This document shows positions 43,878 to 51,739 of a stretch of DNA of 64,000 nucleotides, piece after piece. Where the stretch lies: NCBI GenBank assembly GCA_963706755.1, contig CAVPNH010000011.1, positions 310,001 through 374,000 of the forward strand. The letters run 5' to 3'. The translations under genes and the position numbers were made by a program. How positions within the stretch are numbered: the stretch's first letter is position 1; each line of letters opens with the position of its first letter. Below the pieces are notes generated by a model. It saw nothing but the letters and a program-made list of their open reading frames with translations, was not told the origin of the DNA and searched no databases. This DNA is from RPQJ01 sp963706755 (GTDB taxonomy: Bacteria; Pseudomonadota; Gammaproteobacteria; Steroidobacterales; Steroidobacteraceae).

Positions 43878-44556
43878 TCAGTCGCCGTCCACGCCCGCGT
43901 GGCGCTGCAGGATCGTCGAGAATTCCTCCATGAACGCGTCGTAGCGCAGTTCCAGGCGACCGACCTGGTCGGCGTAGCGGTTGTAGGCGATCACCGCCGG
44001 GAATCGCCGCGAACAGACCCATCGCCGTGGCGATCAAGGCCTCGGCGATCGCGGGCGCCACGGTCGCGAGCGTGGCCTGCTGCACGTTTCCCAGTCCCTG
44101 GAACGCGCTCATGATGCCCCACACCGTGCCGAAGAGGCCCACGTACGGACTGGTCGAGCCAATGGTCGCGAGCGTCGCGAGGTTCTGCTCGAGTCGGTCC
44201 GTCTCGCGCAACTGGGCCACCTTCATGGCCCGCCGACTGCCTTCCAGCAGCTGCGCGCCCCCGAGGCCCACCTGCTGCCGCAGGCGCGAGAACTCGCGGA
44301 AGCCGGACACGAACACACCCGTCATGCCAACCGGCGACCCGCCTTCGAACGACTTGTAGAGCGCGGCGAGATCGCCGCCCGACCAGAAGCGGTCCTCGAA
44401 GGCGTCGGCCGTGTCGCGCGCCTCGAGCAGCACGCGGCGCTTGCGGAAGATGATCGCCCACGACACGACCGATGCGGCCGCGAGCAGGGCCAGCACGCAC
44501 TGCACGGCGAAGCTGGCGCCCAGGACCAGGTCTAGCGCGGAATGTTCACCGATCAT
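43878..44556 (-). CDS. tolQ: Tol system proton channel subunit TolQ, 3' end frameshifted
   Basis: A TolQ/ExbB protein with three helices (SFAVQCVLALLAAASVVSWAIIF; LATIGSTSPYVGLFGTVWGIMSAFQ; TVAPAIAEALIATAMGLFAAIP). After AAIP an extra base near 44002 shifts the frame. In the corrected frame the ending reads VIAYNRYADQVGRLEL, then FSTILQRHAGVDGD, stopping at 43878; uncorrected, the frame runs over tolR to 43804. TolQ with TolR forms the proton-driven motor for outer membrane constriction. It starts 9 bp after ruvB; no ybgC precedes it. Confidence 0.9.
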
Positions 44557-44565
44557 CCGTCATCC

Positions 44566-45606
44566 TCAGGCGTCGAACAGTCCAATCGTTCCCTGGCGCT
44601 CCGCTGCCGGAGGGGTCAGGCCGAAATGCAGGTAGGCGGCACGTGTCGCGACGCGGCCGCGTGCCGTGCGCATGATGTACCCCTGTTGTATCAGGAAGGG
44701 CTCGATCACGTCCTCGATCGTGCCGCGCTCCTCGCCGAGCGCCGCCGACAGGCTGTCCACGCCGACCGGGCCGCCGTCGAACTTCTCGATGATGGTCAGC
44801 ATGAGCCTGCGGTCCATCGGGTCGAAGCCCTGCGGATCGACGTCGAGGAGGTCGAGCGCACCCTGTGCCACCGACTCCGTGACGCGCCCCTGGGCCTTGA
44901 CCTCCGCGAAATCCCGCACCCGGCGCAGCAGGCGGTTCGCGATGCGCGGCGTGCCGCGCGAGCGCCCGGCAATGCGGGTGGCGCCGCCCTCGTCCATCGG
45001 CACTCCGAGGATGCGCGCCGAGCGTTCGACGATGAGCTGCAGGTCCTCGTGGCCGTAGAACTCGAGCCTCTGCACGATGCCGAATCGATCGCGCAGCGGT
45101 GAGGTCAGGAGCCCCGCGCGTGTCGTCGCACCCACCAGCGTGAAGGGCGGCAGGTCGATCTTGATCGAGCGCGCGCCCGGCCCCTCGCCGATCACGATGT
45201 CGAGCTGGAAATCCTCGAGCGCCGGATAGAGGATCTCCTCGACCACCGGGCTCAGGCGGTGGATCTCGTCCACGAACAGGATCTCGTTCGGCTGCAGGTT
45301 GGTGAGCAGCGCCGCGAGGTCGCCCGGGCGCTCGAGCACCGGTCCGGAGGTCTGCTTGAATCCCACGCCCAGCTCGTTCGCGATGACGTGCGCCAGCGTC
45401 GTCTTGCCGAGCCCCGGCGGCCCGAAGATGAGCACGTGGTCGAGCGCTTCGCCGCGCTGCCGCGCGGCCTGGATGAAGATCTCCATCTGCGCCTTCATGG
45501 GCGCCTGGCCCACGTAGTCCGCGAGCGACTTCGGGCGCACGGCGCGATCGTAGGCCTCCTCCTCCCGCTGCGGGCCAGCCGAGATCACGCGATCCTGTTC
45601 GATCAT
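44566..45606 (-). CDS. ruvB: Holliday junction DNA helicase RuvB
   Basis: A 346-residue AAA+ motor with EEAYDRAVRPKSLADYVGQ, Walker A IFGPPGLGKTTLAHVIA, LFVDEIHRL (Walker B), VGATTRAGLLTSPLRDRFG (sensor 1 and Arg finger), and the C-terminal winged helix with DVIEPFLIQQGYIMRTARGR. It drives branch migration with RuvA. It starts 12 bp after ruvA. Confidence 0.97.
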   Translation of the reverse strand: MIEQDRVISAGPQREEEAYDRAVRPKSLADYVGQAPMKAQMEIFIQAARQRGEALDHVLIFGPPGLGKTTLAHVIANELGVGFKQTSGPVLERPGDLAALLTNLQPNEILFVDEIHRLSPVVEEILYPALEDFQLDIVIGEGPGARSIKIDLPPFTLVGATTRAGLLTSPLRDRFGIVQRLEFYGHEDLQLIVERSARILGVPMDEGGATRIAGRSRGTPRIANRLLRRVRDFAEVKAQGRVTESVAQGALDLLDVDPQGFDPMDRRLMLTIIEKFDGGPVGVDSLSAALGEERGTIEDVIEPFLIQQGYIMRTARGRVATRAAYLHFGLTPPAAERQGTIGLFDA

Positions 45607-45618
45607 GCCGGCACTCCG

Positions 45619-46218
45619 TCAGCCCGCCGCCGCGCGCAGCGCGTGACGGATCATCTCTTCGGTGGAGGTCACGGACGGATCCAGCTTCTGCAGCAGCCGC
45701 GTGACCTCCGCCGGCTTGTAGCCGAGCGACACGAGCGCGCTGAAGGCCTCGGACTGCGCACTGGCCGCTATTCCCGCAGCCCCGCCCGGCAGCCCGCCGG
45801 ACGTCGGCCCGCCCAGTCCCTTGAGCCGGTCGCGCATCTCGATCATCAGTCGCTCCGCCGTCTTGCGGCCGATGCCCGGCACGCGAATGAGCGTGGCGAC
45901 GTCGTTGGTCTCCACGCAGCGGTGAAAATCGTCCACGCTGATGCCCGAAAGGATCCCGAGCGCGATGCGCGGCCCGACGCCCGACACCTTGATCAGCTCG
46001 CGGAACAGGCTGCGCTCGCGCTCCGTGCCGAAACCGAACAGGACGTGCGCGTCCTCCCGCACCACGAGGTGCGTGTGCAGGCTCACCTCCGCGCCGACGG
46101 ACGGCAGTCCGTAGAACGTGGACATCGGCGCCTCGAGCTCGTAACCGACCCCACCAACGTCGACGACGAGCTGCGGTGGATGCTTGGCGGCCAGGCGCCC
46201 GCGCAGGAAGCCGATCAT
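45619..46218 (-). CDS. ruvA: Holliday junction-binding protein RuvA
   Basis: A 199-residue RuvA: OB-fold domain I (MIGFLRGRLAAKHPPQLVVD, then THLVVREDAHVLFGF), tandem helix-hairpin-helix domain II (LIKVSGVGPRIALGIL; LIRVPGIGRKTAERLMIEM), a Gly/Ala linker and the RuvB-binding domain III (FSALVSLGYKPAEVTRLL). The ATG overlaps the ruvC stop (ATGA). A longer frame reading back through ruvC was rejected. Confidence 0.96.
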   Translation of the reverse strand: MIGFLRGRLAAKHPPQLVVDVGGVGYELEAPMSTFYGLPSVGAEVSLHTHLVVREDAHVLFGFGTERERSLFRELIKVSGVGPRIALGILSGISVDDFHRCVETNDVATLIRVPGIGRKTAERLMIEMRDRLKGLGGPTSGGLPGGAAGIAASAQSEAFSALVSLGYKPAEVTRLLQKLDPSVTSTEEMIRHALRAAAG

Positions 46219-46796
46219 CGGGCCGCTCCCGCGGCGGCGCCGCTCGCGACCGCAAGCCGCGCCTGCCGCGAGTAGGCGTGGCAGAGCGCGATGCCGATCG
46301 CGTCCGCGGCATCCGGGCCCAGCTCGCCCGTGAGCCTGAGCAGCGTCCTCACCATCAGTTGCACCTGTTCCTTCTGCGCTCCACCCTGGCCCACCACCGC
46401 AAGCTTCACCTCCCGCGGTGCGTACTCGAACACCTCCGGATCGGTCGCGAAGGCCGCGCACAGGGCGGCGCCGCGCGCCTGGCCTAGCTTGAGCGCGCTG
46501 TCGGCATTGCGGTGCATGAACACCCGCTCAATCGCCACCTCCGCGGGCCGGTACTCGTGCATGAGCGTCACCACGCCGTCGAAGATCTGTCGCAGACGCG
46601 GCGGAAACTCGCTGCCACTGGTGCGGATGGCGCCGCTCGTCACGTAGCGCGCCTCGCCGTCGATCCAGTCGATGATGCCGAAACCCGTGGCCACCGACCC
46701 GGGATCGAGCCCGAGTATGCGGACCGACGGTCCGCCGGTTGCGCGACCCCGCGACGGGAGCGCCCAGCGCCGGCCACCACGACTGAGCCTGGGCAA
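46215..46796 (-). CDS. ruvC: Crossover junction endodeoxyribonuclease RuvC
   Basis: A RuvC with ILGLDPGSVATGFGIID (first catalytic Asp), VAIERVFMHRNADSALKLGQARGAAL (catalytic Glu), EYAPREVKLAVVGQGGAQKEQVQ, and the final acidic pair in GPDAADAIGIALCHAY. It resolves Holliday junctions. The core starts about 25 codons into the frame. The only usable start seen is a TTG at 46796 with GAGG very close upstream, so the true start is uncertain and may be non-canonical. Confidence 0.93.
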   Translation of the reverse strand: MPRLSRGGRRWALPSRGRATGGPSVRILGLDPGSVATGFGIIDWIDGEARYVTSGAIRTSGSEFPPRLRQIFDGVVTLMHEYRPAEVAIERVFMHRNADSALKLGQARGAALCAAFATDPEVFEYAPREVKLAVVGQGGAQKEQVQLMVRTLLRLTGELGPDAADAIGIALCHAYSRQARLAVASGAAAGAAR

Positions 46797-46832
46797 ATCC
46801 TCACCCCGCGGGAGACGTTACGACTGCGGCGT

Positions 46833-48968
46833 ATGATAGCGCACGCTGTGAAGCCCGTTGAATTCGATCCCGGATCCCAGACGCCGCGAGTCCGCGCCGC
46901 CCTCGAGCAGGTGCAGGGCCTCGAGCCCGCGCACGCCGCAGCCCGCAGCGTCGAACTCGCCTCGCTGCTCGCCGAGTTGCGGGTGGACGAGGACATGCTG
47001 CTCGCGGGGCTCCTGATCCCGTGGCTCGAGACCGGCAAGCTCGACGACGCCCGCGCCCAGGACTGGTTCGGCTCGGCCGCGCTGCGGCTCGCCCGCGAAG
47101 TCGAGCGCGTCGGGGGCATCGGCATCCCGGCCGACTGGAATCCCGGCCAACCCATGAAGCCGCAGCAGGCCGAGGGATTCAGGAAGCTCCTGCTCTCGCT
47201 GGCCTCCGACGTGCGGCTCGTCCTGTTGCGGCTCGTGCTGCAACTCGCGCGCATGCGCAACCTGAAGGAGGCGACGCCCGCGGAGCAGCGCTGGGCGGCC
47301 CTCGAGACCCGCGAGATCTACGCGCCGCTCGCGAACCGCCTCGGCATCTGGCAGGTCAAGTGGGAACTCGAGGACCTGGCCTTCCGCTACAGCGAGCCCG
47401 ACGAGTACCGGCGGATCGCCGGCTGGCTCAAGTCGAAGCGCGGCGAGCGCGAGCGCTACATCGAGGACGTGAAGGCGCTCATCGGCGAGGAGCTCGCCAA
47501 GGCGGAAATCGCCGGCGAGGTGACCGGCCGGCCGAAGCACATCTACAGCATCTACCGGAAGATGCAGCGCAAGGGACTCGCGTTCGAGCAGGTCATGGAC
47601 GTGCTCGCCGTCCGCATCCAGGTGGAGACGGTCGCGGAGTGCTACGCGGCCCTCGGCATCGTGCACGGCCTGTGGACCTACATCCCGGGCGAGTTCGACG
47701 ACTACATCGCGACGCCCAAGGAAAACAACTACCGCTCCCTGCACACGGCGGTCATCGGTCCAGGTCGCCTGCCGCTCGAGGTGCAGATCCGTACGCGCGA
47801 GATGCATGACCACGCGGAACTCGGCGTGGCCGCGCACTGGCAGTACAAGGAGGGTCGTCGCGCCGAGTCCAGCTTCCAGCAGAAGATCAACTGGCTGCGG
47901 CAGCTGCTGGAGCCGAACGCCCGCGCTGGCATGGAGCCCGACCTGCTGGACGGGCTGCAGGCCGAGATCTTCGAGGACCGCGTCTACGCGCTCAGCCCCA
48001 AGGGGGAAGTCGTGGACCTTCCGCGGGGGGCGACGCCGCTCGACTTCGCCTACCAGGTGCACACGAACCTCGGGCACCGCTGCCGGGGCGCAAAGGTGAA
48101 CGGCCGCATGGTGTCGCTGAACCATCTGCTCGCGAACGGCGACTCGGTCGAGATCATCACCGGCAAGCAACCCAACCCCAGCCGCGACTGGCTCGTGCCC
48201 ACCCTCGGCTTCCTCGCCTCGCCCCGCAACCGCAGCAAGGTGCGCAGCTGGTTCCGCAAGCTGGACGAGGGCCAGAACCGGGAGCAAGGCCGGCAGATGT
48301 TCGACCGCGAGATCGAGCGGCTCGGCGTGCGCAGCCTGCCGCTGCCCGAAATCCTCGACGAACTCGGACTCGACGACGCCGACGCGCTGTACGTGGGGCT
48401 GGGCGAAGGTGAACTGTCGCTCGCCCAGGTGGCGGGCGCGATCCAGCGTCGCCAGCACGAGCGCGCGCCGCCCAAGCCGCCGAAGACGCCTACCCGGTCC
48501 GGTGATCACGGCGGGACCGGCGGCATGGTAGTGGATGGGGTGGGCGATCTGCTGAGCACCATCGCCCGCTGCTGCCGCCCGGTGCCGCCCGAACCGATCG
48601 CGGGCTACATCACGCTCGGTCGCGGCGTCAGCATCCACCGCGCGGACTGCGCGAACCTCCTCAGGCTGCGCGACAGCCAGCCGCTGCGCGTCCTGGCCGT
48701 CGACTGGGGCCAGCCCTCGCCCGAGCGCACCTTCCCGGTCGCCATCCGGGTCGAGGCCTTCGACCGGCGCGGCCTGGTGCGCGACATCTCCTCGGTGCTC
48801 GCGGACGAGCACATCAGCATCGAGACCATGAATACGGTGACGAACACGTCGGAGAACACGGCCCGCGTGGACCTGACCGTGACCGTGCACGGCCTTGCCG
48901 AATTGAGCCGCCTGCTCGGGCGCTTCGCCGGCCTGCCGAACGTGATCAGCGCCGGCCGCCGCCGTTAG
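46833..48968 (+). CDS. relA: GTP pyrophosphokinase RelA
   Basis: A 711-residue RelA/SpoT-type protein. The HD hydrolase domain is degenerate: where SpoT has HDVIEDT this has LIPWLETGKLD, so hydrolase activity should be absent. The synthetase domain carries RPKHIYSIYRKMQRKGLAFEQVMDV and the EFDDYIATPKENNYRSLHTAV block, the acidic EFDD form of RelA. TGS (VYALSPKGEVVDLPRGATPLDFAY), helical, zinc-finger-like (CCRPVPPEPIAGYI) and ACT domains follow. It makes (p)ppGpp on stalled ribosomes. The ATG at 46833 is used; GTG at 46848 is an alternative. Divergent from ruvC. Confidence 0.95.
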   Translation: MIAHAVKPVEFDPGSQTPRVRAALEQVQGLEPAHAAARSVELASLLAELRVDEDMLLAGLLIPWLETGKLDDARAQDWFGSAALRLAREVERVGGIGIPADWNPGQPMKPQQAEGFRKLLLSLASDVRLVLLRLVLQLARMRNLKEATPAEQRWAALETREIYAPLANRLGIWQVKWELEDLAFRYSEPDEYRRIAGWLKSKRGERERYIEDVKALIGEELAKAEIAGEVTGRPKHIYSIYRKMQRKGLAFEQVMDVLAVRIQVETVAECYAALGIVHGLWTYIPGEFDDYIATPKENNYRSLHTAVIGPGRLPLEVQIRTREMHDHAELGVAAHWQYKEGRRAESSFQQKINWLRQLLEPNARAGMEPDLLDGLQAEIFEDRVYALSPKGEVVDLPRGATPLDFAYQVHTNLGHRCRGAKVNGRMVSLNHLLANGDSVEIITGKQPNPSRDWLVPTLGFLASPRNRSKVRSWFRKLDEGQNREQGRQMFDREIERLGVRSLPLPEILDELGLDDADALYVGLGEGELSLAQVAGAIQRRQHERAPPKPPKTPTRSGDHGGTGGMVVDGVGDLLSTIARCCRPVPPEPIAGYITLGRGVSIHRADCANLLRLRDSQPLRVLAVDWGQPSPERTFPVAIRVEAFDRRGLVRDISSVLADEHISIETMNTVTNTSENTARVDLTVTVHGLAELSRLLGRFAGLPNVISAGRRR

Positions 48969-48975
48969 ATGGGCA

Positions 48976-49022
48976 AAGGGGACATTCTCCTTTTCCCCGC
49001 AACGGGAAAAAGGAGGATGTCC
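48976..49022. repeat. Palindromic element between convergent relA and lpd
   Basis: GGACATTCTCCTTTT (48980-48994) and its near-exact inverse AAAAAGGAGGATGTCC (49007-49022) enclose CCCCGCAACGGG, forming a hairpin of about 19 bp. It begins about 10 bp after the relA stop. T- and A-runs lie inside the stem, so it could end both convergent transcripts. Short AAGGGGACATTCTCC-type sequences are also common as dispersed REP-like repeats in related genomes (recalled, not checked). Confidence 0.65.
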
Positions 49023-49056
49023 ACTGCTGCCCGGCGCGAACGCCAGCGCAGTGGAT

Positions 49057-50490
49057 TCACCTGTTCGGCATGTCGATCGCGCGCTTGTCCGCCGCAAGCG
49101 CCGCCTCGTGCAGCGCCTCGCTCAGCGTCGGGTGCGCGTGCATCGTGCGCTGCAGGTCCTCGGTGCTCGCCGAGTACTCGAGCGCAAGCACCGCTTCCGC
49201 GATCAGCTCGCCCGCCATCGGCCCAAGATGTGCACGCCGAGGATCTCGTCGTCGTCGGTGGCGGAAATCACCTTGCAGAACCCGGCGGTCGCTTCCATCG
49301 CGCGGGCGCGCCCGCTCGCGAGGAACGGGAAGGTGCCGATCTTGTATGGCCGGCCGGTCTTCCTTGACCTCCTCTTCGGTCTGGCCGACCCAGGCAATCT
49401 CCGGCGCCGTGTAGATCACCGACGGTATGGCCTTGTAGTTCACCTCGGAGACCAGGCCCGCGATCAGGTCGCCGACCACCACGCCCTCCTCCTTGCCCTT
49501 GTGGGCCAGCATCGGGCCGCGCACCGCGTCACCGACCGCCCAGACGTTGGCGGCACCGGTACGGCACTCGTGATCCACCTTGATGCAGCCGCGCTCGTCG
49601 AGTTCCACGCCCGTGCCCTCGCCGAGCAGTCCGTGCGTGTAGGGCCTGCGGCCGATCGCGACCACGACCTTGTCCACGGTCACTGTCTTGGCTCCCGCAG
49701 CGTCCTCGTACTTCAAGGTGATGCCGTCTTGCCCGCGGCTCATGCCGCCGACCTTGGCGCCCAGCCGGATATCCAGCCCCTGCTTCCTGAAGTGCTTGAG
49801 CGCTTCCTTGGCAAGCTGCTGGTCCGCCATGAACAGGAATTGCTCCAGCGCCTCGAGCACCACGACTTCCGCGCCGAGACGGCGCCAGACGCTGCCGAGC
49901 TCGAGGCCGATCACGCCGGCGCCGATGACGGCGAGTCGCTTCGGGACCGCGTCGAGTTCGAGCGCGCCCCAGGAGTCGAGGATGTCCTTGCCGTCGAAGG
50001 GCACAGCTTCGAGCTCCATCGGCACGGAACCCGAGGCAAGCACGACGTGCTTCGCAGCGAGCTCAGTCTTCGTCCCGTCGAAGGCCAGTGATCTCGCACC
50101 CTGTTGCCCGCGAGCAGCCGACCGTGGCCCTGCAAGGGCGTGACGCCTGCCGCCTTGAAGAGCGCGGCGACGCCCTGGGTGGACAGCCTTGACGATCTTC
50201 GCCTTGCGCTTCTGCATGGTGGCGACGTCGAAGGCGAGGCTGCCGGCCGTGATGCCGTGCACGGCGAATTCCGACTTCGCACGGTGATAGAGCTCGGAGG
50301 ACTCGAGCAGCGCCTTCGAAGGAATGCAACCGGCGTTCAGGCAGGTGCCGCCGTAGGCGTGCGTGCCGTCGCGGTTCTTCCACTCGTCCACGCAGGCGAC
50401 CTTGAGCCCGTTCTGGGCCGCGCGGATCGCGCAGGGATAACCGGCAGGGCCAGCGCCGATCACGATGACGTCGTAGGCGGATTCGGACAT
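49057..50490 (-). CDS. lpd: Dihydrolipoamide dehydrogenase (E3), with compensating frameshifts
   Basis: The frame is open for 477 residues. It has FAD motif VIVIGAGPAGYPCAI, redox disulfide GGTCLNAGCIPSKAL, NAD motif LAVIGAGVIGLELGSVW, NVWAVGDAVRGPMLAHKG, and the C-terminal catalytic HAHPTLSEALHEA. Two internal stretches (about 50090-50200 and 49215-49350) are in the wrong frame: the family sequence STQGVAALFKAAGV and KTGRPYKIGTFPF is in another frame there. Each stretch is bounded by one inserted and one missing base. The enzyme reoxidises dihydrolipoyl groups of the 2-oxoglutarate dehydrogenase complex. Sequencing error is likely. Confidence 0.92.
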   Translation of the reverse strand: MSESAYDVIVIGAGPAGYPCAIRAAQNGLKVACVDEWKNRDGTHAYGGTCLNAGCIPSKALLESSELYHRAKSEFAVHGITAGSLAFDVATMQKRKAKIVKAVHPGRRRALQGGRRHALAGPRSAARGQQGARSLAFDGTKTELAAKHVVLASGSVPMELEAVPFDGKDILDSWGALELDAVPKRLAVIGAGVIGLELGSVWRRLGAEVVVLEALEQFLFMADQQLAKEALKHFRKQGLDIRLGAKVGGMSRGQDGITLKYEDAAGAKTVTVDKVVVAIGRRPYTHGLLGEGTGVELDERGCIKVDHECRTGAANVWAVGDAVRGPMLAHKGKEEGVVVGDLIAGLVSEVNYKAIPSVIYTAPEIAWVGQTEEEVKEDRPAIQDRHLPVPRERARPRDGSDRRVLQGDFRHRRRRDPRRAHLGPMAGELIAEAVLALEYSASTEDLQRTMHAHPTLSEALHEAALAADKRAIDMPNR

Positions 50491-50499
50491 GGTTACTCC

Positions 50500-51739
50500 T
50501 TAGACCTGCAGCAGCAGGCGCGCGGGATCTTCGAGCGCGTCCTTCACGGCGACCAGGAACTGCACGGCCTCGCGGCCATCGATGATCCGGTGATCGTAGC
50601 TGAGCGCGAGGTACATCATCGGGCGCACCACGACCTGGCCGTCCACGACGACGGGCCGTTCCTGGATCTTGTGCATGCCGAGGATCGCGCTCTGCGGCAT
50701 ATTGAGGATCGGCGTCGAGAGCAGCGAGCCGAACACGCCGCCGTTGGTGATCGTGAACGTCCCGCCGGTCAGGTCCTCGATCGTGATCGAGCCCTCGCGC
50801 GCGCGGTTGCGCGTAGGACACCACGGCCTTCTCGATCCCGCCGAAGCTCATCGCGTCGGCATCGCGCAGCACCGGGACGACCAGACCCCTGTCGGTCGAG
50901 ACCGCGACCCCGATGTCGTAGTACTCGTGGTAGACGATGTCGTTGCCGTCCACGGAGGCGTTGACCGCCGGGTAACGGCGCAGCGCCTCGATGCAGGCCT
51001 TGACGAAGAACGACATGAAGCCGAGGCGCGCGCCGTGCGCCTTCTCGAAGCGATCCTTGTGCCGGGCGCGCAGTTCGTTGACTGCCTTCAGGTCCACCTC
51101 GTTGAAGGTCGTGAGCATGGCCGCCGTGGCTTGCGCCTGTACGAGCCGCTCGGCGATGCGAGCACGCAGGCGCGTCATCGGCACGCGCCGCTCCAGGCGG
51201 GATCCCGCGGGCGCGGCCGCGGCTTCCATACCCGGCGCGGAAGCGGCCGGCGTGGGCGCGGACTCCCTGTTCGTGAGGTGAGTGAGCACGTCGCCCTTTG
51301 TGATGCGGCCGTCGCGGCCGCTGCCGGGGATAGTGCCTGCATCGAGCTTGTGCTCCTCGACGAGGCGGCGAACCGACGGGGCGAGCTTTTCGCCCGCGGC
51401 CGGCGGGCTGGCAACCGCCGGAGCCTCGGACTTCGCCGTCGCAGCGGTGGCTCGGGCGGCCGCCGCAGCGGCCACGGCGGGTTTTCCAGTGGCAGCGACG
51501 GCTCCCTCCTCCAGCAGCGCCAGCAGCTGGCCGCTGGTCACCGTGGCGCCATCCTTTACCTTCAGCTCGACGATCACCCCGGCAGTGGGCGCCGGGACCT
51601 CGAGCACCACCTTGTCGGTCTCGAGATCCACGAGGTTCTCGTCGCGGGACACTGCGTCGCCCGGCTTCTTGTGCCAGGCGACCAGCGTCGCGTCGGCGAC
51701 CGACTCAGGCAACTGGGGTACGCGCACTTCGATCGTCAT
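50500..51739 (-). CDS. sucB: Dihydrolipoyllysine succinyltransferase (E2o), frameshifted near 50811
   Basis: The ATG at 51739 opens an E2. The lipoyl domain carries the modified Lys in DLETDKVVLEVPAP. An Ala-rich linker is followed by the E3-binding domain (APSVRRLVEEHKLDAGTIPGSGRDGRITKGDVL, in parts) and the catalytic domain. The frame is right up to VVSYA, then one extra base near 50811 shifts it. The next frame continues with SITIEDLTGGTF, NGGVFGSLLSTPIL and the catalytic SYDHRIIDGREAVQF, ending LLLQV at 50500. It transfers succinyl groups to CoA. The start overlaps the sucA stop (ATGA). Confidence 0.92.

Noticed and set aside
46818..49097. A 759-codon minus-strand open frame opposite relA
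   Set aside because: RelA is unmistakable on the plus strand; the opposite frame has no family pattern.
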